Shown here piece by piece: positions 37,736-48,260 of a stretch of DNA of 64,000 bases (positions are counted from its first letter, which is position 1; the number at the start of each line of letters is the position of its first letter). The notes under the pieces were generated by a model. The model was given only the letters and a program-made list of their open reading frames with translations. It made no database searches and was not told the DNA's origin. The stretch is from Setoptus koraiensis (lineage: Eukaryota; Arthropoda), in NCBI GenBank assembly GCA_048013815.1, contig CM106585.1, forward strand, positions 14,880,001 to 14,944,000, given 5' to 3'. The translations under genes and the position numbers were made by a program.

Positions 37736-38958
37736 ACACCAAAAAGAATAGTACACGTTATGTACGGACTGCATATTCTTTTAATGAAAATATTATCTTT
37801 GGCATCATTTTTTGATCGAGATAGACATGTCGAAAGTTCAAGTTGAATAAAGTATATGATACCAGTAGAGTAGGGGAAAAATAGTCGCACATCCAGATGA
37901 TTTAGATCCAGACTGACAATTGGCAAACTTGAAAGCCCCAATTGAAAACAAAGAAACAATTTTCATTTAGGTTCAGGAAATGAAGAACAACCAATCTAAG
38001 AGACAAAGAAAGATGTATCTTTCTGTAACTAGAGAGATATGATTCGAAGCAGGTCGCTATTTTTTATGCTGTCACGAAAGTTCATCTGTGTGAAACGTGT
38101 TTGCTCCGTATGCCTTGCCATCGATTAGTCTCTACAGATTAGATATTACTTTTCAGACATTCAGCCATGACTTATTGACTATTACACCGACACTGACTTC
38201 ACTACTTTAGCGCCACCAAGATCATTCAATGTTCAAACTGGAACACGACGGAGTATTGCAAAGATGGTCGATTGGGACCAGGTAATCACTTGGTTGCGCA
38301 ATGGAGCTGCCTGCTGATCACGCGTTGATTTCGCTTAATCAATTTAACCTGAAACACTATACTCTAGCATATGCAAGCGTCGATAATCAATAATCATTTT
38401 CTCGGCCTCCAACATTTGAACAACATATGATGGCATCAGCGATAACTGCCTAGACGGAGTTTAGTTTTGTGCTAGTTATGGTGGCACAATAAGACAACTA
38501 GCTAATTCAATCTATCTAATCACCTGGTTAGCTACTGCGCTGTTGCAGTTGAAAAAGTTGCATTAAATCAACTTGAAACTCTACAAAATTATAATCTTAG
38601 CCTAGGCACACACATTCTGTCTTGAAAAAAAAAATGAAACTTGGAGATTCTTTAAGCAGTTATACCACGTAGCGCATGAAACATAACAACACAAATATTA
38701 AAATTAAATCATCAGATAGCAACTGATTTACAACAGAATTAATATTTGCAACTGTTAGGCAATAACGCGATGATGATAGTTCAATATTGACACGCGCTTA
38801 TCTATAATTGAATAAAACGAACAAAAAAACAAAAATCAGTCAACTTCCGCCCGGCTAAACCGGATATAGGCAGTCGACAATTATAGTTATCAATTATTTA
38901 TTGTTAATTGTTGATCGTATTCATAAGTATAGGTTAGAAGATTGAAGCAGATCACTAA
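37736..38958. other. Intergenic DNA upstream of the elongase gene
   Basis: AT-rich 1.2 kb without a supported exon. It should contain the elongase promoter and one breakpoint of the ANO10-CWC15 duplication. No TATA box is obvious. Confidence 0.4.
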
Positions 38959-39828
38959 ATGGATGATACAAGCAAGCATATACCCATAGCAAGATTGTCG
39001 CCAAATTATTCCTATGTTTTCGAATTCGAAGAAATATTCGAATATGAGGACGTCTTGCATTGGTTTACGAATTATTGGCACTACTCATTTTATTTTGTTG
39101 CGATATATTTGCTGATGGTTTTTGGCGGCCAAGCGCTCATGGCTAACAGGGCTCCGTTTAAATTACGCAGAGCACTAACAGTGTGGAATATAACATTGGC
39201 CTTATTTAGTATTTTCGGCACAAGTAGAACATTGCCGGAATTGATACACGTTCTGAGAGAATTCGGCTTCTATCATTCTGTTTGTGTACAATCTTATTTG
39301 CGCATCAAACCGAGCGCCTTTTGGTCCATGATGTTCGTGATAAGCAAGGTACCGGAATTGGGCGACACTGTATTTATAGTGCTAAGAAAACAAGATCTGA
39401 CATTTTTGCATTGGTATCATCACATAAGCGTGCTATTGTTTACATGGTTTGCCTCTAGTGAGATGACAGCTACGGGCCGATGGTTCATCAATATGAACTA
39501 CTTGGCCCATTCATTCATGTACTCATATTATGCGCTCAAATCGCTCCGTTTCCGGTTGCCAAAAGTCCTAGCTATGTTCATTACAATCATACAAACTATT
39601 CAGATGGTTCTTGGAGCCTTCGTGACTTGGTACGCATGGTTTTACAAGACCTCAACAGGATCGTGTAGACTTACGAAGGACACGGCCAACTTTGCCATGG
39701 TTATGTATATCTCTTATTTTGTCTTGTTTGCGCAATTCTTTTACAATGCCTATTTCAATGTTAACACTGACAAGAATGAGCAAAAACGTAGACCGCACCA
39801 GATTGAAAAGAACATTAAAGCACAGTAA
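38959..39828 (+). CDS. ELOVL6: ELOVL6-type very-long-chain fatty acid elongase
   Basis: A single-exon frame of 289 residues. It has about seven membrane helices and the family signatures: KVPELGDTVFIVLRKQDL, the catalytic histidine box HWYHH, and MNYLAHSFMYSYYALKSLRF. Elongases catalyse the first condensation of malonyl-CoA with acyl-CoA in the ER; the ELOVL6 group acts on C12-C16 saturated and monounsaturated chains. The C-terminus is basic and lysine-rich, but lacks a clear KKxx. The Met at 38959 fits the family start. It lies between the two broken duplicate fragments of ANO10 and CWC15. Lack of introns, unlike its neighbours, might hint at arrival as a retrocopy, but this is inference. 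Confidence 0.95.
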   Translation: MDDTSKHIPIARLSPNYSYVFEFEEIFEYEDVLHWFTNYWHYSFYFVAIYLLMVFGGQALMANRAPFKLRRALTVWNITLALFSIFGTSRTLPELIHVLREFGFYHSVCVQSYLRIKPSAFWSMMFVISKVPELGDTVFIVLRKQDLTFLHWYHHISVLLFTWFASSEMTATGRWFINMNYLAHSFMYSYYALKSLRFRLPKVLAMFITIIQTIQMVLGAFVTWYAWFYKTSTGSCRLTKDTANFAMVMYISYFVLFAQFFYNAYFNVNTDKNEQKRRPHQIEKNIKAQ

Positions 39829-40054
39829 ACATTTACACAAACTTTAAAGAAACTATAAATTTTCTCCTGAGCTAATATCTATTATTTGTTAGTCTCATCA
39901 TAATAAATGTTCGCGCGGTTCACTCTGTCCAGTTCTAAATGACTCAAACAATTCTTCTTCGAACACAATTAACGAATTTGATTCTAACATGCTCCTCTAT
40001 TTAGACTCAGAATTCCAGATAGCCCAAAGAGTTTTTATGGAATGTTTATGGTAT

Positions 40055-40492
40055 AAGTGATTGGGTGATAGAGTCACCGGAACAAAAGGGATTGAAATTA
40101 TATAAATTGGGCGAACAAACCAGAATCGATCATGAATATATAAGAACATACGAACAGAAGATATTCAACTCGTGGTTCCTGCTCCGGTCAGATCGATTCT
40201 CAGAATATTAGAGGAGCGGATTCGACCCGAGCGAACAGCGGCGAAGAGCGTACGTCGAGAATCACATGTCGAATTAATTCGAAGGCACCTACAACGATCT
40301 GGAGATTTATTTATACGGATAGGTTATGTTTATTTATTTGCTTCGGTTTTTCCACTTGCTGGTTTGTGTGCAATAATAAACAGAATGATTGAGATCAAAT
40401 CCGACGCTTCCAAGATGTGTCGGGTATTTCAGAGGACATATTCTTGAAAAATTTCAACTTTTTTATGGATTCTCTAATCCAAAATCTCCCTG
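40055..40492 (+). pseudogene. ANO10 fragment with internal deletions
   Basis: It joins pieces equivalent to about 35545-35690, 36870-37120 and 37350-37408 of the intact ANO10 gene, so roughly 1.2 kb and 0.2 kb of coding sequence are missing. It carries stops and frame changes, but keeps FIRIGYVYLFASVFPLAGL and MIEIKSDASKMCRVFQR. The 3' flank (CTCAACCCCTTCAAGCCAGC and onward) also matches the flank of intact ANO10. Confidence 0.93.
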
Positions 40493-40664
40493 AATAGACA
40501 TACAATATTAACATAAGCAGCCACAGAACACTCAACCCCTTCAAGCCAGCAAGACAGAGAATTTAATCGCAGCAAATCGTCATCTGGTTTGAAAATCTAC
40601 TGTTATCTGATTGTTCCCGATCGCAAATAAATACTCAAGAAATCTTAATATTTAATCAATAAAA

Positions 40665-41513
40665 CTAATGAATGTATTTGTCCATAAATCTTTTGTGAAA
40701 CTCTTGACGAAGGGTGTCGTTGACGTAGGGTTTCTTTTTGGGGTCGGGTTCTCCTCTTGCACAATTCTTGAATACAACATCGTCATCCCATCGGCGCTTT
40801 ATCCTAAATGAGTCATTTTGTTGTTGTTGGTTATTCAGTAATGGATTACCAGAAAGAATGTTCTCCATACGGATTTTTTCCTCTCGTACTTTTTCTTCTG
40901 CCTTTCTCATCTCTTCCTCGGCGGCACGCTCTTGCTTGATTCTGTTCAATTCCGCCAGTAGTTCTTTCGGATCATCCTCTTCCAGATCGTCCTCGTCAAA
41001 ATCTCCATCTCCAAGATCATCGTCTGCATCCAACTGAGCGAAGGCGTCAAGATTGGGAGGTGTGAAGCAATGAGGTGAGAGTGGTGAAGAGTCGCTGCTT
41101 TGATTTTGTCGAGGATTCGTTTGCACAGGAGATTTTTTATCTTGGCTATCTTCTGCACAATCCGTTTCGAGTTTCCTAATGGACTCCAATTCCTGCTCTT
41201 CCTTTTCTTTGAGTTTTTCCGCTTTAATAGCCAATCTGATCTGAGTTGCGTACTCAAGACTTGGCAAATAGGTTGGCAAGTTAGCTCTGCCCTTCTCCAA
41301 ATCAGCTATTCTTTCTCTCTGTTCCAATAATGATTTGAGGTCCTTGGATTTTATTTCATCTTGAGTTCCCTGGCCAGGTTTTCTCTCTTTTAGGGTCAGG
41401 TGAGCGGGGAGATCGCGACTGGACAATTGCTTGGATAAAGCACTTAGACTTTTCTCTCCACGTTGGTTACCACCCCGAGCCGGATCGAATGTTGGTCTAG
41501 CGGCCGTAGTCAT
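40665..41513 (-). CDS. CWC15: CWC15 spliceosome-associated protein
   Basis: A single-exon frame of 282 residues (human 229). The N-terminus MTTAARPTFDPARGGNQRGE, LSALSKQLSSRDLPAHL and the C-terminus RMENILSGNPLLN, KRRWDDDVVFKNCARGEP and VNDTLRQEFHKRFMDKYI are nearly those of human CWC15. The middle is an acidic stretch (DDDLGDGDFDEDDLEEDD) followed by a charged coiled coil; a longer Lys/Glu and Ser/Gln-rich insert explains the extra length. CWC15 belongs to the PRP19/CDC5L-related complex of the activated spliceosome in the nucleus. The 3' end is shared with the fragment at 37.6 kb. Confidence 0.96.
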   Translation of the reverse strand: MTTAARPTFDPARGGNQRGEKSLSALSKQLSSRDLPAHLTLKERKPGQGTQDEIKSKDLKSLLEQRERIADLEKGRANLPTYLPSLEYATQIRLAIKAEKLKEKEEQELESIRKLETDCAEDSQDKKSPVQTNPRQNQSSDSSPLSPHCFTPPNLDAFAQLDADDDLGDGDFDEDDLEEDDPKELLAELNRIKQERAAEEEMRKAEEKVREEKIRMENILSGNPLLNNQQQQNDSFRIKRRWDDDVVFKNCARGEPDPKKKPYVNDTLRQEFHKRFMDKYIH

Positions 41514-41908
41514 GGTGTGGTAATGTGGTTGATGATGATCGTAATAGAATTAAATGAGAATTGTCCCCAGGAGTTATCTACGAGAGATTAGTTATTATTA
41601 TAAATAGTGAAATGATATCAGTTTCACAAATGCTGACTATCTTCGGTAGAGAAATATTTTGTAAATAACGCGTCAGCTGTACGAAAAGTTAACTGTGCCA
41701 GCTTTTGCCACAACTGTGCAAATGTGACGTTTACTAGCGTATTCATCATGCAGTCCAAGCGAATAATTTCAATGCATGACGTAGTTTGACAATCGGATAC
41801 CGATTAAAGTGAAGACTGGAATAAATTTATGCTTTCATCAAATTATGTTATGTCCATGTTGTAGCTCCAATTAATTAGGAACTTAGAATATAATAAATTT
41901 TAATAGAA
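41514..41908. promoter_or_regulatory. Divergent promoter region of CWC15 and BET1
   Basis: Only 395 bp separate the two divergent ATGs. No TATA box is evident; it is AT-rich with no other gene. Confidence 0.45.
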
Positions 41909-42344
41909 ATGTTACGGAAACCCAACTATACACCACTACCCCATTATGAAGAGGAGGGATCGTCGGCCGATCAACGGGTAGAGGATCTCAGAGGAAGCGT
42001 ATCTCAGTTGAAAGATGTAAGCAAACCCTACTAGCCCACTGAATAGTCTAGTTTTGGATAATGTAGAAGGCTCCCCTGCTTGTTCTGTAACTAACTCGTG
42101 TTTTTGTTGCTACTCTCGTCGGCCATTCTAGATAACCATTTGCATTGGGGAGGAATTGAGAAATCAGAACAAATTTTTGAAACAGGTAGATAACAATGCG
42201 GACTCTGTGTGGGGATATTTGTCTAATAATATGCAGAAAGTTAAAATGCTCCAACGGGCGGGCCATAACAATTATATTTATTATTTGCTGGCTTTTGCCC
42301 TATTTGTTTTTATTATCATATACCTATTGAACAAATTGTATTGA
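41909..42344 (+). CDS. BET1: BET1-like Golgi/ER SNARE
   Basis: Exons 41909-42016 and 42132-42344 (115 bp intron, phase 0) give 106 residues (human BET1 118). A short N-terminus (NYTPLPHYEEEGSSADQRVE) leads to a Qc-SNARE heptad region: LRGSVSQLKDITICIGEELR, then QVDNNADSVWGYLSNNMQKV. The C-terminal tail anchor is YIYYLLAFALFVFIIIYLLN. BET1 works in ER-to-Golgi vesicle fusion together with syntaxin 5, GS27/membrin and Sec22. Its 3' end faces RPB5, whose stop is only 76 bp away on the other strand. Confidence 0.94.
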
Positions 42345-42419
42345 GAAGTTGATGAATGTGTTAGCATGTGTTTGAGTTGGAGTGCGCCTTCATCCACGCT
42401 TTAAACTCGTGGGTAAAAA

Positions 42420-43191
42420 TCAGACAACCAGCCTGTAAGAGATATACATTCCTGCCGTTTCACTAGGCCTAGTTATTTTGACAACTTGACCACGCTTCAA
42501 TCCATAGTATCTGGCCACTGGATCACTGGCCTGAATCCTCATTAATTGTGTATCACGTAACGTGTACCTATTGAGTAGTTCAGCTTTTTCTTCTGACGAC
42601 AAAACAACATGCTCCGGTACGAGCTACAGCGAAAGGTTGTTAAATGTTGATTAATTGAGATAACATACTGTTGTTAGTACCATCTATAAGTCGAAGTAAA
42701 AAATCAAAAACGTGTCTTAATTGTTCATCATACAAACATGATAGAATGAATAAACAACCTACCTCGTGTTCTGTGATATTAATTAACAATTCTGACTCAA
42801 GGAATTGTTCTAGAATGTACTTGGGTGCCATATCGGTGAGAGCTTGCTTAGCTGATGGTGTCATTCCCTGACGAACAACTATTATAGCCCTGGTGATATT
42901 TTCTTCTTGCATTCGCTGACAGTAGTTTTTGACAGTCTTAATGCCTATCTTAGGTTCGTCGGGGAAAAACACAAACATTTGATCGGTTGGGTCGTCGTTG
43001 TGGGCGCACATTACCATAAGGTCGCTCCTAGCTGGCTTCTTTTCGCTAGGTTTGTCTCCATATTGTTGTTTAAAATGATCTAATTTCTGATCCAATTCGT
43101 CTTGTGCAATCAAGTAGCCCCTGTCATGACATAATTGCAACACGGTTCTCCTAACACGCCAAAGTTTGTAGGTCTCGGCGTCGTCATCCAT
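42420..43191 (-). CDS. POLR2E: RNA polymerases I, II and III subunit RPABC1 (RPB5)
   Basis: Exons 43191-42763 and 42623-42420 (139 bp intron, phase 0) give 210 residues, exactly the human length. The N-terminal jaw domain starts [20 protein letters not shown]. Later come [18 protein letters not shown] and [20 protein letters not shown]. The archaeal-RpoH-like C-terminal domain has [40 protein letters not shown] and [12 protein letters not shown]. This subunit is shared by all three nuclear RNA polymerases and forms part of the downstream-DNA jaw. Confidence 0.98.
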
Positions 43192-43229
43192 TTGTTATTT
43201 GTTTATGATATTTTGTAAGAGAAGAACAA

Positions 43230-43660
43230 ATTACAGAAATGGTCCAACTGGTGTCCCTGCATCACCACTAGACGAGGCAAGATGCATCATTTTTGTAATC
43301 TTGAGAGCATGATGGCAGCGATGGTTACACCTGGTTTTTATTCGCACTGTGCACGAAATGTGCGCACGCGCCAAAATCAAATGTATCTGACCGTTCAAGA
43401 ACGACTCCGGGTTCACCTGGTGGAAATGAAAAAGTTTCTGAGAAAGTGATCCAGTTGCGTAATATGGTTGCCCACATCAATCGGTCATGTTGTCGGCGTC
43501 GTTGTCGACAGTTACGTCCACTGTTCGTTTCGACAGGCGCTTGCTTTGTGGCCGGCAGTATTACTATTGCATTAGGTGATAATAGTAACTAGTAATTAGG
43601 CAGATCAATAACATTGACTCATCAAGTCCAAGTTGTAAGCATTGTCTCAACAAACGAAGA
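43230..43660 (+). repeat. Diverged duplicated segment, copy 1
   Basis: It matches 46890-47690 after removal of the MITE inserted there. The best-kept part (43430-43620) encodes, on the plus strand, RPLFVSTGACFVAGSITIAL before a GTGATA donor-like site. That peptide has a faint likeness to the start of Mpv17-family membrane proteins, but no further exons were found. I treat it as a repeat of unknown nature. Confidence 0.6.
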
Positions 43661-44189
43661 AAGACACAAAAAGAAGGGGCTCGCACTGGCCAACAAATGG
43701 TTTTACAACTTCACCTCAAACAAACTCCGGCAAGGCGGTTCACCGACTTCGTCAGTGTTATTTCGGATCAGTTTGACATCTCGAGTTTAGAGACTATGGG
43801 GTGGTCAGCACATAGTCTAGATATCAGTATAAATGAAAGTTGTTGGCATACAGAAACCTCTTGATCAAATCGATCAGAATGATAATGATCAGCTGCTTCA
43901 CTTGAGAAATGCCTCAACATCTTTTGGAGGTTATTAAGTTCGAAAGTGCAAAAACTAAATTCTGGAGTCTCACTTGATTATTACTCCGTTGATTTCATGT
44001 TTACGTCACTCAAACGAGTGTGTGAGCGAATATCTCCACTATGCGATTCACCCGGACTCTCAAGTATCTGCTATCCTTCGACACGTATTCTAACCAGAAT
44101 CTACCGAAACCCATATTTCTCTACATTCTTCATGGGACATATTGATTCAGATTTCTTTCATTTCCAAAGCAGGTTCTACAGATAAGATA

Positions 44190-45866
44190 AAGTGCGTTCC
44201 AGGTTTTCTCCTACATGTGCTTCATTGTGTAATAAATAAAGAACGGCTGATTATATAATCAGGAGCGAGGTCAATTAAGCTCACGTGACATATCAGTCAT
44301 TATAATGTTTGAGATTTATTATTATTTTTTAGTCAGAATGCCTTTGAGTGATAAAAAAGTGAGAGCAGAGAGGATCTGTGCGTTTTTTGAAAACAATGAT
44401 TGCAATACAGCACTTACTGTTAAACATTTCACTGAGGAGAAAGTGGCCAGGCAAACTATATATGATATATTAAAACGTTTCAAGGATACAGGATCCGCAT
44501 ATTCAGAGAAAAAAAGAGGACCAGAGGCCACTGCAACAGCTGAAAAAATGCTCAAGAAGGTGAAGAAGCTTTTCACGAAATCGCCCAAGACGTCCGTCCG
44601 AGAAGCCGCTGCCAAGCTGAATATCAGCACAAAGATGTAAACAACAGTTGGGTATTGATGTGAGGAAGCGACCAGTGGCACCATTATATAATTCTAAACA
44701 AATTGAGAGATGCAAGGAGGCTTGTCGCAAGTTGGATAAGGTCGCAATAAGGATCCAACCCAAGGTTCGCATCAATCTTTTATAAACTTAGTGCCAAATG
44801 TTGAGGTACCAGCCACTACCTACTTCAAGCCAAAAACCAAGTGGCAAAGTAAATATGGTGTATGGCAAGCTATTGCATCTGATGGAAAGTGCACACCACC
44901 GGTTGTGATTGAAGGCATGCAAAATGCCAAAAAGTATCTCCAGAACTGTTTAAAATCTGTTCTACTGCCTTGGATTGAACAGAACTATGATATTAGAGAT
45001 ATTATTTTTTGGCCCGATATGGCAACTTATCATTACACCAAGGATGTTACTGCCTATTTAAAAGAGAAGAATCTCGACTTTGTCGAGTTAAGTGAAAATG
45101 CACCCAACTTACTCCAGTGCCGGCCGATAGAGAAGTTCTGGGCATTAGTCAAGAGAAGGATGTCTAGCTATGCTAGTCCACCCAAAAACCGGCGATCTTT
45201 CATTGCCAGATGGAAGAAAGAAAGTAATTTTGTGATTAAAAAGGGGGTGTTGCGTTTTTGGGCTAAAATTTCAAACTGATGTTAGAGACATAATTCTTTT
45301 TTCGTCCCACAGTAGTCCACCAGGTGAGTACCCTGACCGCCCCCACTTCCGGTCAGTTGTGCGCGATTCGCTCATACTCTGTGCAGCACAATAGGCAGAA
45401 TCACGCACAGTGAGCAAAAAAAGTACCCCCTTTGATTGCAATTTTGAGGTCCACCTCAGTGCTTTTTTTCCCTTTTTTTGGCATTTTATTCTTTCTCGGG
45501 ACTTCGCCGAGCCGGACCGGAAGTTTGGTTGACTAACAAGAACGGGAACCGTGGAAAAAAGCACATATTCAAGATTTCCGCGGTGAAGGGGGCGTGCTGA
45601 CCGGAAGTGGGGGCGGTCAGGGTACTCACCTGGTGGACTACTGTGGGACGAAAAAAGAATTATGTCTCTAACATCAGTTTGAAATTTTAGCCCAAAAATG
45701 CAACACCCCCTTAGTTAAAAATAAGGGTCCCTATGCTGCTCTAAAGTCGAGAAACTTAAATATTAATGTTGAAGCTTAGTTGATACAATAAAATGTTTGT
45801 CTCATCATTCTAGTTTAGAATTCACAGTGATTTGAACAATTATACGAGAAAACCTGGAACGCACTT
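44190..45866 (+). mobile_element. Dead DD37E Tc1/mariner element with nested foldback element
   Basis: Inverted termini AAGTGCGTTCCAGGTTTTCT (44190) and the complement ending at 45866 match the element at 21.5 kb. The transposase begins at 44305/44338 with the same helix-turn-helix. It then has a small deletion causing a frameshift near 44635, and a larger loss near 44740-44790 that removes the first catalytic Asp region. The 3' frame (44791-45240) keeps IIFWPDMATYHYTKDV and QCRPIEKFWALVKRR; from the WPD Asp to the PIE Glu are 37 residues, i.e. DD37E. The last codons are split by a foldback insertion at 45241-45712. A TA lies at the left end, but the right flank reads CACTG, so no clean target duplication remains. 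Confidence 0.92.
45241..45712. mobile_element. Foldback/MITE-like element nested in the transposase gene
   Basis: About 115 bp inverted arms (AAGGGGGTGTTGCGTTTTTG at the left, near-perfect complement ending CAACACCCCCTT at the right) surround a 230 bp core that encodes nothing. It splits the transposase reading frame between FVIK and the last 20 or so codons. TTAAAA occurs on both sides, a possible target duplication of uncertain length. Confidence 0.88.
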
Positions 45867-46084
45867 CACTGACCGCGCAAATAATCTTCCCCGGCAGTGT
45901 ATTATGGCAGAGAGAATCTACCATTCACATCTCACGCGATAGAGGATATTTTTTTTGAATCTCCCAGTATGACGAAAAGATCTGGTCCGGCCATGAGATG
46001 GCGCTTCAGAACGGAAGGTACAAACTCGATAATTCGAAAATCGCGCCGAAGCGGCCAAACGGTTTCGTCATCCAGTGATGGATT

Positions 46085-46275
46085 TTGCTTTGTTTGTTTG
46101 TTTGGTTGGTTTGTTGGTTGGTTGGTTGGTTAGTTGGTTGGTTAGTTAGTTGGTTAGTTAGTTGGTTAGTTAGTTGGTTAGTTAGTTGGTTAGTTAGTTG
46201 GTTAGTTGGTTGGTTGGTTATTTGGTTGGTTAGTTAGTTGGTTAGTTGGTTGGTTGGTCAGTTGGTTGGTTGGTT
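46085..46275 (+). repeat. GGTTGGTTAGTT minisatellite
   Basis: About 190 bp of imperfect GTTG/GTTA tetranucleotides (GGTTAGTTAGTTGGTTAGTT pattern). The Gly-Trp-Leu-Val pseudo-peptide it encodes is a repeat artefact. The 600 bp that follow (46280-46880) contain open frames on both strands, none with a family motif. Confidence 0.93.
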
Positions 46276-46889
46276 TATTTGTCAGTTCTGGATCCCAGCA
46301 ATGCAACGCCTTGAATAGTAAGTGGCGTGCACTGCCCTACACTGATCTATTAAAGGAAACCTCGAACCTACAACATCAAATGCTCTTTATTTGTAGACAA
46401 ATTATCACCCAGTATCCCGTGATACAGATAAATCACTATCAATTGCATAAGTGTTCTTTATGTTCTGTGCCTTTGCAGCATAGATGTTCAGTGAAGACAT
46501 CTGATGCTTGCCAGACTACTTCCAGAACGTCTTCTCATCACAATTCTGACGCATCTTTCTCGCGTGTCGTCTTCTCCATGTCCTTGATTGTAGTCATGTT
46601 TGCTATTTCGCTCGTTGGTCGATTTCCTTTTTTCCCTCCTGACGGCCAAAGTACCATTTTCTCGAAGAGGCTTCAGCGGCGAAGGTTGCTTTACTCCATC
46701 TGTCATAGTGAGTATCCTCTGTTGTTGCTCCTGAAAACGCTGATCGAGAATGTTTGTTGTTATTTTGATCTTGCCATCGATTTCTGTGATTTTTGCTGTG
46801 ATGATGCTCTGTAAGACGCAAATAATAAATAGTAGCCGAGGTGGTCCCGCTGATATTCCTGTGTGAATGGCACAGCGACGAGGTGCAGC

Positions 46890-47690
46890 GTATTTATTAA
46901 ACTCTCGAGGGCATAGAGGAAGCGATAGTCACACCTCGTTTTTATTAAAAATGAGCAAGAAGTTTGCGCACGCGCTCAATTCAAATACGGGGTGTTTCAA
47001 CTTAAACTACCTAACTTTTTTCTAGAATATCTTCCGATCCCCACAGTAGGGGGCGCTCAAACTTTTTTTTCGAAGAATATGAGTCAAAGGTAATTGTTTG
47101 GTAAGGACTCTATCATTGTGCGCTGCGAAAAGTTTTGATATATCCCCAATAGCAAAGGTACATTCGCGCCGGATTCTGAGCGGATGCGCGGTTTTTCAGG
47201 AAGTTTTTACACCAAAAATTCTCTATTCAATCGTGTTATGAGTCTATGGCGCGGCTTATAATTGTGAAATCATTGCCAACAGATTACCTTTGACTCATAT
47301 TCGTCGAAAAAAAAAAGTTTGAGCGCCCCCTACCGTGGGGATCGGAAGTTATTCTAGAAAAAAGTTAGGTAGTTCAAGTTGAAACACCCCGTATATCTTC
47401 CGTTGAGTGTTAGATTTGATTGCTCATAGCCGTATGTTCTCCAACTCTAACATCAGTGATGGAGTAGCCAGGATTGACTCAGGGTTCATCTGAGGGAAAT
47501 GAGGAAGTTTCCGAGAAAGTGATTCAGTTGCATAATATGAGCCCACATCGGTCATGTTGTTGTCGGCGTCATTGTCGCCATCTATGTCCACTGTTCGTTC
47601 CGACAGGCGCTTGCTTTGTGGCCGGCAGTATTAATATTGCATGGTGATAATAATAACCAGTAACTAAACAGATAAATAAAGTTGATGCGT
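46890..47690 (+). repeat. Diverged duplicated segment, copy 2
   Basis: Second copy of 43230-43660, interrupted by a MITE at 46988-47391. It shares CACACCT.GTTTTTATT, the GAGAAAGTGAT.CAGTTGC block and the CGACAGGCGCTTGCTTTGTG core. In this copy the peptide reads LFVPTGACFVAGSINIA and then meets stops. Confidence 0.7.
46988..47391. mobile_element. Tc1/mariner-type MITE with TA target duplication
   Basis: A 404 bp element starting CGGGGTGTTTCAACTTAAAC and ending with the complement AGTTGAAACACCCCG, with inverted arms of about 110 bp (sharing the GGGGGCGCTCAAACTTTTTTT block). TA flanks both ends. No coding capacity. It is inserted in the duplicated segment and is absent from the other copy, which gives an empty-site comparison. 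Confidence 0.93.
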
Positions 47691-48164
47691 TAAAGAGATA
47701 AAAGGTGGGCAGCCGACTGAAGTTTGTGACAGGTTGGTTTGCCGCATCACACTTATCTTGCTTTGTCAACTCATAAAAAGATAGAAAGCGAAGAAAAAAG
47801 TTGATTTATTATAATTGTTATTTTCTTCATTTATCGCTGGCTATCATATTATCGCCATGACAACGCCTAGTGGCGTATTAATTTGCTAATTCTGCATCTA
47901 ATTTCACTTTTTGTCGCTCAATGTCACACAATATAGGCTCAGTAGACACAGTGTTTGCGCTTGTGTCACCGTCATATCGCTTATTATATCTTATATCACG
48001 GACAGATGGATAATAATTTAGCATGATAACAATGATAGTAATGAAATAATCAGCAACAGGAATCAAGTTCTTCTTTCCTTGATATAACTTATTATAACTT
48101 AATACACTTAGATAGTATCGCCGGCCAGAGATTTGCTCGGCTGAGAGTTGCCAGCAGTCTGGCC

Positions 48165-48260
48165 AGCAGTCTGGCGACACTGGCGATACCGGCGATACTC
48201 GAGATACTGGCGATACTAGAGATACTGGCGATACTAGAGATACTGGTGACAGCAACAGCA
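48165..48260 (+). repeat. GATACTGGCGATACTAGA 18-bp tandem repeat
   Basis: Four to five imperfect copies of an 18 bp unit (GAGATACTGGCGATACTA), preceded by two copies of CCAGCAGTCTGG. Confidence 0.85.

Noticed and set aside
46080-46300. Gly-Trp-Leu-Val repeat protein
   Set aside because: Product of the GGTT/AGTT minisatellite, interrupted by stops.
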